Positions 8,555-17,395 of a stretch of DNA of 64,000 nt are shown one piece after another. How positions within the stretch are numbered: position 1 is the stretch's first letter; each line of letters begins with the position of its first letter. Made by a program: the position numbers and the translations under genes. Origin of the DNA: Enterovirga rhinocerotis. Lineage in GTDB: Bacteria > Pseudomonadota > Alphaproteobacteria > Rhizobiales > Beijerinckiaceae. The notes under the pieces were generated by a model. The model was not told the origin of the DNA, did no database searches, and saw only the letters and a program-made list of their open reading frames with translations. The stretch lies in contig NZ_SNZR01000011.1 in NCBI RefSeq assembly GCF_004363955.1, positions 1 to 64,000 of the forward strand. The letters run 5' to 3'.

Positions 8555-9730
8555 TCAATGGCCGGGCGATGCCGCGACCGCGTCGGGGATGAAGACGTAG
8601 CCCTCCATGATGCGGCGGGCGGTGCGCCCCAGCGTGGCGCGATGGACGCGGAATGCGTCGCCGTCCGGCTCGACGGCCGTTTCCGTCACGATGACGCCGG
8701 CCGGGTGTCCGATCCGGACCTCGAGCCTGTTGTGCGGCCGGGCCGCCTCGTGGACCAGGGTGCCGGGCAGGCGGCTCGCGACGCCCGTGCAGACCGTGCT
8801 CGTGCCGGCGTAGGTCTTGTGCATCTGCTGCATGAACATCAGGCGCGAGACGAGATCGACATCGGCGGCGGCCACCGTCTCGCCCGTGAGATCGTTGCGG
8901 TACGCGGCCGGTGGCGACACGATGCCGAGGAGGGGGGTCGCCGGGCTGTCCTCGCGCGAGCGTTCCGCATCCGGGATCATACCCATGCGCACGGCGCCGG
9001 CCCCGCGGATACGCTCGAGCAGGGCACGAAGTTCGCTGTTCCGGTCGATCTCCGCGGCGCTTTCGGTGCCGGCCAGGCCGAGATCGCGGGCCCGCACGAA
9101 GACATGCGCATTACCGATATCAACCAGCGAGGCCTCCAGCGCTCCGAAGCCGGGCACGTCCAGCCGGTCGACGGGGTTGCCGGTTGGCAGAAGCCTGCCG
9201 GTCGCGCCGCCGGCCGTGTCGGCGAAATCGATCAGGATCTTGGCGCCGCAGCCCGGGACGCCGGGCACGACATAGTCGCCGGCCTCCATCGGGCGTCCGT
9301 TCTCGACCGGCACCTCGATCGTCAGCACACGGCTGAGATTGGTGTTGAACGCCTTCACGATCGTCGTCGGCGAGACCGGCCGCACCAGCCCCTCGAAGAC
9401 GGCATAGGCTCCCACCGCGGAGCTGATGTTGCCGCACAGGCTCAGCCAGTCGATCTCGGGATGTTCGATCTCGACCTGGCCGAAGGTGTAGGTCAGGTGC
9501 GTGCCTTTCGCCCGCGGCTCGTCGTGCCGGGGCGGGCCGATGATGGCGAGTTTGCTCGTGAGCGGATCTGCGCCTCCGATCCCGTCGATCTGCCGGCGAT
9601 CCGGCGATCCGAACACGGCGAGGATGATGCGATCCCGCTCGATGGGATCATCAGGCAGATCGGCTTCCCGCAGGAACACCGCCCGGCTGGTTCCGCCTCG
9701 CATCACGACCGAGCGAATGGATTGGGCCAC
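8555..9730 (-). CDS. PrpF-family 2-methylaconitate/4-oxalomesaconate isomerase
   Basis: A 391-residue protein of the PrpF family (diaminopimelate-epimerase fold). It has the N-terminal MRGGTSRAVF motif, GIGGADPLTSKLA with the candidate active-site Lys at about 60, and CGNISSAVGAYAV with Cys at about 99. Family members shift double bonds in methylaconitate, oxalomesaconate or 3-methylitaconate. Translation starts at a GTG with a strong GGGAGGTGG site, and this is the first gene of the minus-strand operon. A GntR-type operator lies about 50 bases upstream, in the divergent gap with the SDR. It occurs with two PrpD-like genes and a PrpB-like lyase but no PrpC, which points to a related but distinct acid. 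Confidence 0.87.
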   Translation of the reverse strand: MAQSIRSVVMRGGTSRAVFLREADLPDDPIERDRIILAVFGSPDRRQIDGIGGADPLTSKLAIIGPPRHDEPRAKGTHLTYTFGQVEIEHPEIDWLSLCGNISSAVGAYAVFEGLVRPVSPTTIVKAFNTNLSRVLTIEVPVENGRPMEAGDYVVPGVPGCGAKILIDFADTAGGATGRLLPTGNPVDRLDVPGFGALEASLVDIGNAHVFVRARDLGLAGTESAAEIDRNSELRALLERIRGAGAVRMGMIPDAERSREDSPATPLLGIVSPPAAYRNDLTGETVAAADVDLVSRLMFMQQMHKTYAGTSTVCTGVASRLPGTLVHEAARPHNRLEVRIGHPAGVIVTETAVEPDGDAFRVHRATLGRTARRIMEGYVFIPDAVAASPGH

Positions 9731-9776
9731 GCGCCACCTCCCGTTCTTGGCCCGGCGATAGAATGCTCATTGTCGA

Positions 9777-9786
9777 TTGTCAACAA
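9777..9786. promoter_or_regulatory. Putative GntR operator, site 3
   Basis: TTGTCAACAA, preceded by ATTGTCGA at 9769, sits between the divergent prpF-like operon and the SDR gene. It is an exact core match to sites 4 and 5. Confidence 0.7.
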
Positions 9787-9836
9787 CTGCCGCGGCATGC
9801 GATCTGGGGATCCGACAGGCGAGGAGAGGGCAGGCC

Positions 9837-10661
9837 ATGAGCGGAGGGATCGAGATGGAGGAAGGCACCGGCCTGACCCGGACATCGGAGCCGATCGCGG
9901 TGATCGTCGGGGGTGCGAACGGGATCGGCGCGGCGACCGCACGCGTGATGCGGGCGCGGGGATGGGTCGTCGTGATAGGCGATCGGGACATGCGGGCGGG
10001 CGAGGAGCTCGCGCGTGAATTGGGGGGCGCCGCCTACGAGATCGACGTCGCCGAGGCCGGCAGCCTCGCAGCCCTGGCCGAGATTTCCGAACGGGAGATC
10101 GGGGCGACGACGGCGCTCATCGTCTCGTCCGGCGTCTTCCAGCCGAACGAGCCGATCGAGACGAGCGATGCGGGGCTCTTCGAGCAGATCACGCGCATCA
10201 ATCTCGCCGGGACCTACCATGCCGACCGCGCCTTCGGCACGAGGATGGCCGCGCGCGGCCGAGGCAGCATCGTCAACCTGTCCTCGGTGACGGGACACGG
10301 CTCGACGCCGCTCAACATCTATGCGCCGACGAAGGCCGCGATCATCAACCTCTCGAAGAGCCTTGCGGGCGAATGGGGCCGCTCGGGCGTGCGCGTGAAC
10401 AGCGTCTCCCCGGGCATCACGCTGGTGCCGCGCGTGGTGGAGCGCAAGCGTGCGGGCAACCGCTATCCGGCCGATCTCGACCAGCGCATGGCGCTCGGCC
10501 GATGCGTGGAGCCGTCGGAGGTCGGCGAGGCCGTGGAGTTCCTCGCCTCCGACCGGGCCTCCGCCATCACCGGAACCGATCTCGTCGTCGATTGCGGCTG
10601 GATCACGGCGAGCCTCTGGGAGGCCTATGGCGGCACCCGTCCGCCCCGGCAGGGAGGCTGA
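9837..10661 (+). CDS. SDR family oxidoreductase
   Basis: A 274-residue classical short-chain dehydrogenase. The cofactor motif GGANGIGAATA lies at about residues 24-34; catalytic Ser (LSSVTG) and YAPTK follow, then VNSVSPG. The second-strand Asp pattern (GDRD) suggests NAD(H). The start at 9837 is chosen for GGAGAGGG about 8 bases upstream; an in-frame ATG at 9855 is an alternative. Divergent from the prpF-like operon across GntR site 3, it probably oxidises or reduces a hydroxy/keto intermediate of that pathway. Confidence 0.85.
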   Translation: MSGGIEMEEGTGLTRTSEPIAVIVGGANGIGAATARVMRARGWVVVIGDRDMRAGEELARELGGAAYEIDVAEAGSLAALAEISEREIGATTALIVSSGVFQPNEPIETSDAGLFEQITRINLAGTYHADRAFGTRMAARGRGSIVNLSSVTGHGSTPLNIYAPTKAAIINLSKSLAGEWGRSGVRVNSVSPGITLVPRVVERKRAGNRYPADLDQRMALGRCVEPSEVGEAVEFLASDRASAITGTDLVVDCGWITASLWEAYGGTRPPRQGG

Positions 10662-10700
10662 GGCGGCATCGCGGGCGCTGCGTCGCGGACGGTCCCCCGC

Positions 10701-11906
10701 TCAGTTCTTGAGGTAGGGGCAGCCGCCTTCCGACATCGGCCGGAAGGCCTGATCGCCGGGAATGGTCGCGACCTTCCGGTAGATGTCCCATTCCCCGGTC
10801 GAATCCGAGGGCTGCTTCGCTTCGAGGAGCGCCCAGTCATAGACCATGCGCCCATCGGGCCGCACCCGGCCGCCTTGCGCGAACATGTCATTCACGGGCG
10901 TCTCGCGCATCTTGGCGAGGACGGGAGCGGCCTGGTCTCCGCCCGTGGCCGCGATGGCCTTCAGGTAGTGCGCCACGGCCGAGTAGACGCCGGCCTGGAC
11001 CATCGTCGGCATGCGGCCGGTCTTGGCCTGAAACCTCTTCGAGAAGGCGCGGGAGGCGTCGTCCTGGTCCCAGTACCAGCCCTCCGCCACGGCGAGACCG
11101 GCCACCGCCTTCTGACCGAGGCTGTGGGCGTCCCGCACGTTGAAGAGCAGCGCCGCGAATTTCTGCTTCGGCGTGATGCCGAACTCCGCACCTTGCTTGA
11201 TCGTCGTCTGGGTGTCGCCGCCGGCGCTGGCGAGCGCGATCACCTTCGCGCCCGACGCCTGGGCCTGCAGCAGGAACGACGAGAAGTCTGAGGTGTTGAG
11301 AGGGGCTCGAACCGCGCCGAGCACCTTGCCTCCATTCGCCTTCACGACAGCCGCGGCATCGCGCTCCAGGGCGTGGCCGAACGCATAATCGGCCGTGATG
11401 AAGAACCAGGTGTCGTCTCCCCGCGCCACCAGCGCGCGGGCTGTCACCTGCGACAGGGCGTAGGTGTCGTAGGTCCATTGGAGGCCGTTCGGCGAGCAGG
11501 CGCTGCCGGTCAGGTCCGACGAGCCGCTGCCGGAGATCAGAAAGACGCGGTTCTTCTCGCGGGTGATGGTCTGGACGGCGAGGGCGATCGAGGAGGTCGG
11601 CACGTCGACGATCGCATCGACCTTCTCCGTATCGTACCAGCGGCGGGCGATGTTCGATCCGATATCGGGCTTGTTCTGGTGGTCGGCGAAGACGATCTCG
11701 ATCGGGGCTCCCGCGACCTTGCCACCGGCGTCCTCGATCGCGAGCTCTGCCGCGGCGACCGATCCCGGCCCGCTCCCGTCGGCGTAGAGGCTCGACATGT
11801 CGGTCAGGATTCCGAGCTTCACGACACGGTCGGAAATCTGGGCATTCGCGACGCCGAACACGGACGTCATGGCGAATGCCGACACGATGCGGATCCATCG
11901 GCCCAT
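10701..11906 (-). CDS. Branched-chain-type ABC transporter substrate-binding protein
   Basis: A 401-residue periplasmic binding protein of the Leu/Ile/Val-binding (Peripla_BP_6) type. A signal peptide ends near ANAQ at about residue 23. The mature protein begins KLGILTDMSSLYADGSGPG, as in urea/amide/aromatic-acid-type liv binding proteins. AGGAGGAAACG precedes the ATG. It has no permease genes beside it; the only liv core in the window is at 14957-18267. It is divergent from the BKACE gene across GntR site 4, which suggests it brings a pathway substrate to the shared permease. Confidence 0.85.
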   Translation of the reverse strand: MGRWIRIVSAFAMTSVFGVANAQISDRVVKLGILTDMSSLYADGSGPGSVAAAELAIEDAGGKVAGAPIEIVFADHQNKPDIGSNIARRWYDTEKVDAIVDVPTSSIALAVQTITREKNRVFLISGSGSSDLTGSACSPNGLQWTYDTYALSQVTARALVARGDDTWFFITADYAFGHALERDAAAVVKANGGKVLGAVRAPLNTSDFSSFLLQAQASGAKVIALASAGGDTQTTIKQGAEFGITPKQKFAALLFNVRDAHSLGQKAVAGLAVAEGWYWDQDDASRAFSKRFQAKTGRMPTMVQAGVYSAVAHYLKAIAATGGDQAAPVLAKMRETPVNDMFAQGGRVRPDGRMVYDWALLEAKQPSDSTGEWDIYRKVATIPGDQAFRPMSEGGCPYLKN

Positions 11907-11985
11907 CGTTTCCTCCTGTTTCGGGCAGACACGACATGGAGGCCACGGTCTGCTCCCGACCAGCCATTTTCATCATCATTGTCGA

Positions 11986-11995
11986 TTGTCAACAA
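11986..11995. promoter_or_regulatory. Putative GntR operator, site 4
   Basis: TTGTCAACAA, again preceded by ATTGTCGA at 11978, lies in the divergent gap between the liv-type binding protein and the BKACE gene. The 17-base block is shared with site 3 at 9769. Confidence 0.7.
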
Positions 11996-12090
11996 TAGAT
12001 CGCGGTTGCTAGAGAAGGCCGTCATGTGCTTGCCGAGGAGCGTCTGCCTGTCGGGGGCGCGCGGCGCGGCACAGGATCGGGGAGGGCAAT

Positions 12091-12957
12091 GTGAGCCGGA
12101 AAGTGATCGTCAGTTGCGCGGTGACGGGGGGCAGCCCCATGACGAAGAACAGCCGCTACGTGCCCATCACGCCCAAACGGATCGCGGAGGAGGCCTTGGC
12201 GGCTGCCAGGGCGGGGGCGGCGGTCGTCCATATCCATGTCCGCGATCCGGAGACGGGGGCGCCGGGCGGTGGCGTCGAGCTGTTCCGGGAGGTGGTCTCG
12301 CGCATCCGCGATTCGGGGTCCGACGTCGTGATCAATCTCACGACCGGACCCGGCGCGCGGTTCGATCCCCCGATCGACGATCCTCGCAGCGCCGAGGTGA
12401 TGGTCCGCCCGCCCGACGAGCGGGTCGAGCATGTCGTGGCGCTGCGTCCCGAGATCTGCTCTCTCGACATCGCGACGATGAATTTCGGCGCGAGCCCGAT
12501 CGTGAACTCGCTCGACCACATCCGTCACATGGCGCGCGCGATCTACGAGGCCGGGGTGAAGCCCGAACTCGAGGTCTTCGATCTCGGCCAGGTCGGCTAC
12601 GCGCTGTATCTGATCGAACAGGGCATCATCGAGAAGCCTCCGTTCTTCCAGTTCTGTCTCGGGATCCGGGGGGGCGCGCCCGCGACCACCGAGGCGATGA
12701 CCGCGATGAAGAACATGCTCCCGGCCGGGACGGTCTGGTCGGCCTTCGGCATCTCGCGGAGCGAGTTTCCCATGGTCGCGCAGTCGGTCATCCTGGGCGG
12801 GCACGTGCGCGTCGGGCTCGAGGACAACCTCTTCATCGCGCAGGGCGAACTCGCCGAGGGCAACGCGCCGCTCGTCGAGCGGGCGGTGACGATCGTGACC
12901 TCGATCGGCGAGGACATCGCCTCGCCGGCCGATGCCCGGCGGATCCTCTCGCTCTGA
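12091..12957 (+). CDS. 3-keto-5-aminohexanoate cleavage protein family (BKACE)
   Basis: A 288-residue enzyme of the beta-keto acid cleavage (BKACE, DUF849) family. These zinc enzymes condense a beta-keto acid with acetyl-CoA and release acetoacetate plus a new CoA ester. The metal motif appears as VVHIHVRDPETG near residue 47; GPEICSLD-like and FDLGQ regions follow. Translation starts at GTG with GGAGGG 4 bases upstream. The gene is divergent from a liv-type binding protein across GntR site 4 and converges on a Bug gene with a strong hairpin between. Its presence implies that the GntR-controlled pathway passes through a beta-keto acid. Confidence 0.88.
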   Translation: MSRKVIVSCAVTGGSPMTKNSRYVPITPKRIAEEALAAARAGAAVVHIHVRDPETGAPGGGVELFREVVSRIRDSGSDVVINLTTGPGARFDPPIDDPRSAEVMVRPPDERVEHVVALRPEICSLDIATMNFGASPIVNSLDHIRHMARAIYEAGVKPELEVFDLGQVGYALYLIEQGIIEKPPFFQFCLGIRGGAPATTEAMTAMKNMLPAGTVWSAFGISRSEFPMVAQSVILGGHVRVGLEDNLFIAQGELAEGNAPLVERAVTIVTSIGEDIASPADARRILSL

Positions 12958-12964
12958 CGGCGTA

Positions 12965-12992
12965 TCCGGGCGCGCGGATCGGCGCGCCCGGA
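12965..12992. terminator. Bidirectional hairpin terminator
   Basis: A perfect 11-bp inverted repeat, TCCGGGCGCGC and its complement, with a 6-base loop, fills the 37-base gap between the convergent BKACE and Bug genes. There is no clear T-run. Confidence 0.7.
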
Positions 12993-12994
12993 CG

Positions 12995-13954
12995 CTATTG
13001 CGGCTCCAGCCCGGCTTCCTTCGTCAGGACCGCCCATTGCGCGACCTCGGCCGCGACGCGCCGGCCGAGCGCCTCGGGGGGTGTGGGCAGCGCCTCGAAG
13101 CCGATGACGGCGAGCTTCTCCTTCAGCTCGGGCTTCGCCATGGTCGCTGTCAGGGCGGCCGACAGCTTCTCCAGGATGGGGCGAGGGGTGCGCGCCGGCG
13201 CGAAGATGCCGGTCCAGGCTGCGATGTCCGAGAGCGGCACGCCGCCTTCCCGCATGGTCGGAAGCTCCGGCATCAGGCCGCTCCGCTCCTCGTTCGTGAC
13301 GGCGAGCGCCCGCAACGCCCCCGCCTTGATCTGCGACATCGAGGCCGTCATGTCGGTAAACAGCAGGGTCACGCGCCCGCCCAGGAGGTCGGTGATGGCC
13401 TGGGGGCTGCTGCGATAGGGGACCTTGGCGAGATCGATCCCCGCGCGCCGCTTCAAGACTTCGCCCGACAGATGGCCGAGCGCGTTGCCGTGCGCGAACG
13501 AGAGCTGGCCCGGCCGCGCCTTGGCCGCCTCGATCAGGTCTCCGAGGGAGCGGAAGGGCGACGCGGCGTCGACGACCAGGACGTAGGGGAAGATCCCGAC
13601 CTGGCCGATGGGCGCGAAGTCTTTGACCGGGTCGTAGGAGATCGTCTTCATCAGGCTCGGATTGGCGGCATGCGTCGTGACGCCGCCGATCAGGATCGTG
13701 TAGCCGTCGGGCTCGGCGCGCGCGACCGAGGCGGCGCCGAGCGCGCCGTTCGCTCCGACCTTGTTCTCGACGACCACCTTCTGGCCGAGCGCCTCCGTCA
13801 GGTGGACCGCCACCATCCGGGCGATCGCGTCCGTGCCGCTCCCGGCGCCATAGGGAACGACCAGCGTGATCGGGCGGCTCGGATAGGTGTCCGCGCTCGC
13901 CGCGGAGAGCAGGCCGACCATCGCGGCCGCGAGGGTGACGAGGGCGCGTATCAT
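12995..13954 (-). CDS. Tripartite tricarboxylate transporter substrate-binding protein (Bug/TctC)
   Basis: A 319-residue Bug-family periplasmic protein. Its signal peptide ends near SASA at about residue 21, and the mature start is TYPSRPITLVVPYGAGSGTD. The frame is open to 14428, but the start at 13954 is fixed by GGGGAGGAAC upstream and by the signal peptide. It is the last gene of a seven-gene minus-strand unit that begins with the liv binding protein at 19463 and includes the reductase just upstream. No TctAB membrane partner is present. Confidence 0.88.
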   Translation of the reverse strand: MIRALVTLAAAMVGLLSAASADTYPSRPITLVVPYGAGSGTDAIARMVAVHLTEALGQKVVVENKVGANGALGAASVARAEPDGYTILIGGVTTHAANPSLMKTISYDPVKDFAPIGQVGIFPYVLVVDAASPFRSLGDLIEAAKARPGQLSFAHGNALGHLSGEVLKRRAGIDLAKVPYRSSPQAITDLLGGRVTLLFTDMTASMSQIKAGALRALAVTNEERSGLMPELPTMREGGVPLSDIAAWTGIFAPARTPRPILEKLSAALTATMAKPELKEKLAVIGFEALPTPPEALGRRVAAEVAQWAVLTKEAGLEPQ

Positions 13955-14019
13955 CTGTTCCTCCCCTTCGGATTGTAGGTCCGCGGCCGGTCCGGGCCGC
14001 GGATCGCGACGTCGGGCCG

Positions 14020-14949
14020 TCAGGAAGGCCGATCGGTGCGAGGCCTCATCAGAGCGGAGATGACCGGCCAGTACTCGGCGCCATGCCCCTGCATCGACGC
14101 GCGCATCAGCAGGTCCCGGCCATTCACCGCCCCGCCCGTATCGAGCCCCGCCGCCTCGGCCATCTCGAGGGCGTACGAGATGTCCTTCAGCATGTAGTCG
14201 GTGGAGAAGACCCGCTCCGGGAAGCTGCGGGGAGCGACGGCCTTCAGGCCGTGGTTGCGGAGGGCGAAGCTGTCGGCCGAACCCTTGGCGAAGGTCTCGA
14301 ACAGCGCCGTCGTGTCGATCCCGACCGATCGCGCGATGGCGCTCGCCTCGGACAGGGCGACGACGGTCTGGACCACGACCATGTTGTTGAGGATCTTGAC
14401 GATCTGACCGGCGCCGACATCGCCGCAATGCGTGACCTCCGAGGCGAAGCAGCGCAGCAGGGGCTCGATGCGGGCATACACCTCGTCCTTGGCTCCGACG
14501 GTGATCGCCAGCGTTCCGCTTTCGGCGGCCTGACGCGTCCTTGCCACCGGGGCGTCGGCATAATCGGCGCCGTTGGCTGCGAAGAGGCCGGCGAGTTCTC
14601 GCGACAGCGAAAGCGGGCTCGTGCCGAGATCGACGATTGTCTGTCCCCGCCCGATCGCGGCCAGGAGGCCGCCGTCGCCCCGGCAGAGATCGTCCAGATG
14701 GCGGCCGCTCGGCAGAGAGACGAACACCGTGTCAGCGTCGGCCGCGACCTCGCGCGCCGACGCTGCCGCCACGACTCCGTGGTCCGCGAGGCGGGCGAGC
14801 GGCTCGGGCGAGAGGTCGTAGGCCACGACCCGCGCCCCGCTCTTCGTGGCGAGATGCCGGCACATCGGCTCGCCCATCACGCCCAGCCCGATGAAGCCCA
14901 ATCCGCTCTGCACCGTCATCCTCCGCATCCGCGCATCCCGCTGCGCCAT
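14020..14949 (-). CDS. NAD(P)-dependent 3-hydroxyisobutyrate dehydrogenase-like oxidoreductase
   Basis: A 309-residue beta-hydroxyacid dehydrogenase. It has the N-terminal Rossmann motif GFIGLGVMGEPM, a substrate-site region DLGTSPLS, and GDVGAGQIVKILNN with the catalytic Lys. Relatives reduce or oxidise 3-hydroxyisobutyrate, tartronate semialdehyde and similar acids. The start at 14949 is chosen for GAGGGA upstream, 7 bases after the LivF stop; in-frame ATGs at 14928 and 14919 are alternatives. Its place between the liv transporter genes and a Bug gene suggests it acts on the imported acid or its degradation product. Confidence 0.85.
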   Translation of the reverse strand: MAQRDARMRRMTVQSGLGFIGLGVMGEPMCRHLATKSGARVVAYDLSPEPLARLADHGVVAAASAREVAADADTVFVSLPSGRHLDDLCRGDGGLLAAIGRGQTIVDLGTSPLSLSRELAGLFAANGADYADAPVARTRQAAESGTLAITVGAKDEVYARIEPLLRCFASEVTHCGDVGAGQIVKILNNMVVVQTVVALSEASAIARSVGIDTTALFETFAKGSADSFALRNHGLKAVAPRSFPERVFSTDYMLKDISYALEMAEAAGLDTGGAVNGRDLLMRASMQGHGAEYWPVISALMRPRTDRPS

Positions 14950-14956
14950 CCGTCCC

Positions 14957-15664
14957 TCAGACCCCGAGATACGCCCGCCGGACGTAGTCGCTCGCGAGCA
15001 GTTCCGCGCCCGTCCCGTCGAGGGTGGTGGAGCCCATCTCCAGCACATAGGCATGGTCGGAGAGCCGCAGCGCGAGGTTGGCGTTCTGCTCGACGAGCAC
15101 GATCGCGACCTTCATGTCGGTGTTGATCTCGCGGATGATGCGCTCGATCTCGTCGACGATGATGGGGGCGAGACCGAGCGAGGGCTCGTCCAGCAGCAGG
15201 AATTGCGGCTTCGCCATCAGCGCGCGCCCGATCGCGAGCATCTGCTGCTCGCCGCCGGAGAGCGAGCCGGCCACCTGCTCGCGCCGCTCGCGCAGGCGCG
15301 GGAAATAGGCGAAGATGCGCTCGAGGTCAGCATGCGCCCCTCGTCCGTCTCGCCGCAGGTAGGCGCCGACGAGAAGGTTGTCGAGCACGCTCATCTGCGG
15401 GAAGACGCGCCGGCCTTCGGGCGACAGCGCCAGGCCGAGCCCGACGCGCTCGGGCGCCGCGAGGTGATCGATCCGTCTGCCGTCGAGCCGGATTTCGCCC
15501 CGTTGATTGCGCGCGAGGCCGATGATGGCCTTCAGCGTGGTGGTCTTGCCGGCGCCGTTCGAGCCGATCAGCGAGACGATCGCGCCGCGGTCCACCGTCA
15601 GGCTCACATTCGTCACCGCGCGCGTCGCTCCGTAGGTGACGCCGATGCCGCTGACCTCAAGCAT
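14957..15664 (-). CDS. livF: ABC transporter ATP-binding protein, LivF type
   Basis: A 235-residue ATPase of the branched-chain amino acid transport family. Walker A is GSNGAGKTT at residues 34-42, the signature LSGGEQQ is intact, and LLLDEPSLGLAP gives Walker B. It pairs with LivG to power import through LivHM at the inner membrane. Its start overlaps the end of livG by 8 bases, which indicates translational coupling. The true ligand depends on the binding proteins; here the context is carboxylic acid catabolism rather than amino acids. Confidence 0.92.
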   Translation of the reverse strand: MLEVSGIGVTYGATRAVTNVSLTVDRGAIVSLIGSNGAGKTTTLKAIIGLARNQRGEIRLDGRRIDHLAAPERVGLGLALSPEGRRVFPQMSVLDNLLVGAYLRRDGRGAHADLERIFAYFPRLRERREQVAGSLSGGEQQMLAIGRALMAKPQFLLLDEPSLGLAPIIVDEIERIIREINTDMKVAIVLVEQNANLALRLSDHAYVLEMGSTTLDGTGAELLASDYVRRAYLGV

Positions 15665-16421
15665 GCGACTGCCTCCGGCCGAGATAGGCCTCGATCACGC
15701 GCTCGTCGGCCGCGATCTCGGCGGGCGTTCCCTCCGCGATCAGGCTGCCGTGGTTCAGGACGACGATGCGGTTGCACAACGCCATCACGACGCGCATGTG
15801 ATGCTCGACGAGGACCATCGTGATGTTGCGCTGCTCCTTCACCCGCAGCAGGGCGCCGGACATCTCCTCCGCCTCCTCGGGATTGAGCCCCGCCACGGGT
15901 TCGTCCAGCATCAGCAGCTTCGGGTCGCTGGCGAGGGCGATGGCGACGCCGAGGCGCTTCTGTTCGCCGTATGCCAGCTCGCGCGCCGTCACGCCCGCGC
16001 GATGGTCCAGCCCGAAGAGGGCGAGCAGGTCGAGCGCGATCGCCTCCTGACGGCGCTGCCAGCCGCCGGGCCGCAGCAGGCCCTCGGCGAGGCCCGGCCT
16101 GGAGAACGCGAAGCGGCCGCGCACGATGTTCTGCAGCGCGGTCTGGCCCGGATAGACGGTCGCCGCCTGGAACGTCCGCGCCAGCCCCTGGCGCACGATG
16201 CGGTTGGCGGACATCCCCGTGATGCTGCGGCCGGCGAAGAGGATCCGGCCGGCCGAGGGCGGGATCACCCCGCTGATGACGTTGAACGCCGTCGTCTTGC
16301 CGGCCCCGTTGGGTCCGATCAGGCCGAGGAGGTCCCCCTCGCGCACCGCGAAGGTCAGGTCCTTGAGCGCGACGAGGCCGCCGAAGACGCGCTGGACTCC
16401 GCTGACGTCGAGAAGGGTCAC
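15657..16421 (-). CDS. livG: ABC transporter ATP-binding protein, LivG type
   Basis: A 254-residue ATPase of the liv family. Walker A is GPNGAGKTT at residues 36-44, Walker B is LLMLDEPVAGLNPEEAEE, and the C-terminal extension typical of LivG ends in VIEAYLG. The signature segment reads ARELAYGEQKR in place of the usual LSGG, which is common in LivG. A GTG start at 16421 overlaps the livM stop (GTGA). The frame is open to 16883, but the overlap start gives the normal family N-terminus. Confidence 0.9.
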   Translation of the reverse strand: MTLLDVSGVQRVFGGLVALKDLTFAVREGDLLGLIGPNGAGKTTAFNVISGVIPPSAGRILFAGRSITGMSANRIVRQGLARTFQAATVYPGQTALQNIVRGRFAFSRPGLAEGLLRPGGWQRRQEAIALDLLALFGLDHRAGVTARELAYGEQKRLGVAIALASDPKLLMLDEPVAGLNPEEAEEMSGALLRVKEQRNITMVLVEHHMRVVMALCNRIVVLNHGSLIAEGTPAEIAADERVIEAYLGRRQSHA

Positions 16422-17395
16422 GACGGGCGCTCCGGCGAATGTTCGAGGATCGGGTGCGGTGCCGAGGTTCTGCGCAGGCCCCTCAGGCGGGCGGGCAGCC
16501 CGACCAGCCCGTCGCGCAGGAAGAGCAGCACGAGGATCAGGACCGCACCATAGAGCACATGCTGCAGGCCCTGGGTCGAGCGCAGGAGCTCCGGAAGCGG
16601 CGTGAGCACGACGGCCCCGAGAATGGGACCCCACACGCCGACCCGTCCGCCGACCACGAGCATGGTGAGGTACGAGACCGAATCCCAGAACGTGAAGCTG
16701 TCCGGCGAGATGAACTGGAAGTAGTGCGTGCTCAGGGCACCGGCGAAACCCGCGATGCCGCTGCCGATGGAGAAGGCCACCACCTGATAGACATGCGTGT
16801 CGACCCCGCTCGATTCGGTGAGGCGCGGGTTCTCGGCGATCGCGGCCATCGCATCGCCGAAGGGCGAGCGGAACAGCAACCACACACCGGTCCCGACGAG
16901 CGCGGCCGCGGCGACGGCCAGCGGGTAGAAGGCGGTCTTGGTGTTGAGGAGGTACCCGAACACCGCCGGGGCGGGCACGTTCACGAGCCCGTTCGCTCCC
17001 TGCGTGATGTCCTCCATCCCGAGGGCCAGCAGCACCACGATCTGCCCGAAGGAGAAGGCGACGAGCACGAAGTAGACGCCCCGGAGCCGCAGGATGATCC
17101 AGCCGAGCAGCGCCGCCGTCGCGGCGGCGGCGAGCGTCGCGGCGAGGAGGCCGAGCGGCACGGGAAGCCCGAGATTCATCGCCAGGAGCGCCGAGACGTA
17201 GCCGCCGAGCAGACCGAACCCCGCATGCCCCATCGAGAGCTGCCCGACCCGCGCGATGACCGCGAGCCCCAGCACGAACATGACGTTGAGGCAGGTCACG
17301 ATCGCGAGGTGGACATAGAAGAGGTTCGGCGCGACGACCGGGATCAGGGCGATGACGGCCGCGGCGAGCGCGAGCAGCAGGGCGGACCGTCTCAT
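16418..17395 (-). CDS. livM: Branched-chain-type ABC transporter permease, LivM type
   Basis: A 325-residue, strongly hydrophobic inner-membrane permease of the LivM family. It contains the central GHAGFGLLGGYVSA motif and the C-terminal GVWGPILGA segment expected of this family. Its ATG overlaps the livH stop by 4 bases and its stop overlaps the livG GTG by 4 bases, so the four core genes form a single coupled unit. Confidence 0.92.
   Translation of the reverse strand: MRRSALLLALAAAVIALIPVVAPNLFYVHLAIVTCLNVMFVLGLAVIARVGQLSMGHAGFGLLGGYVSALLAMNLGLPVPLGLLAATLAAAATAALLGWIILRLRGVYFVLVAFSFGQIVVLLALGMEDITQGANGLVNVPAPAVFGYLLNTKTAFYPLAVAAAALVGTGVWLLFRSPFGDAMAAIAENPRLTESSGVDTHVYQVVAFSIGSGIAGFAGALSTHYFQFISPDSFTFWDSVSYLTMLVVGGRVGVWGPILGAVVLTPLPELLRSTQGLQHVLYGAVLILVLLFLRDGLVGLPARLRGLRRTSAPHPILEHSPERPS

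Noticed and set aside
791-9730. A standard methylcitrate cycle (prpBCDF).
   Set aside because: No prpC or acnD is present, PrpD is duplicated, and lactonase and Bug genes are interleaved, so I describe the genes only as Prp-like.
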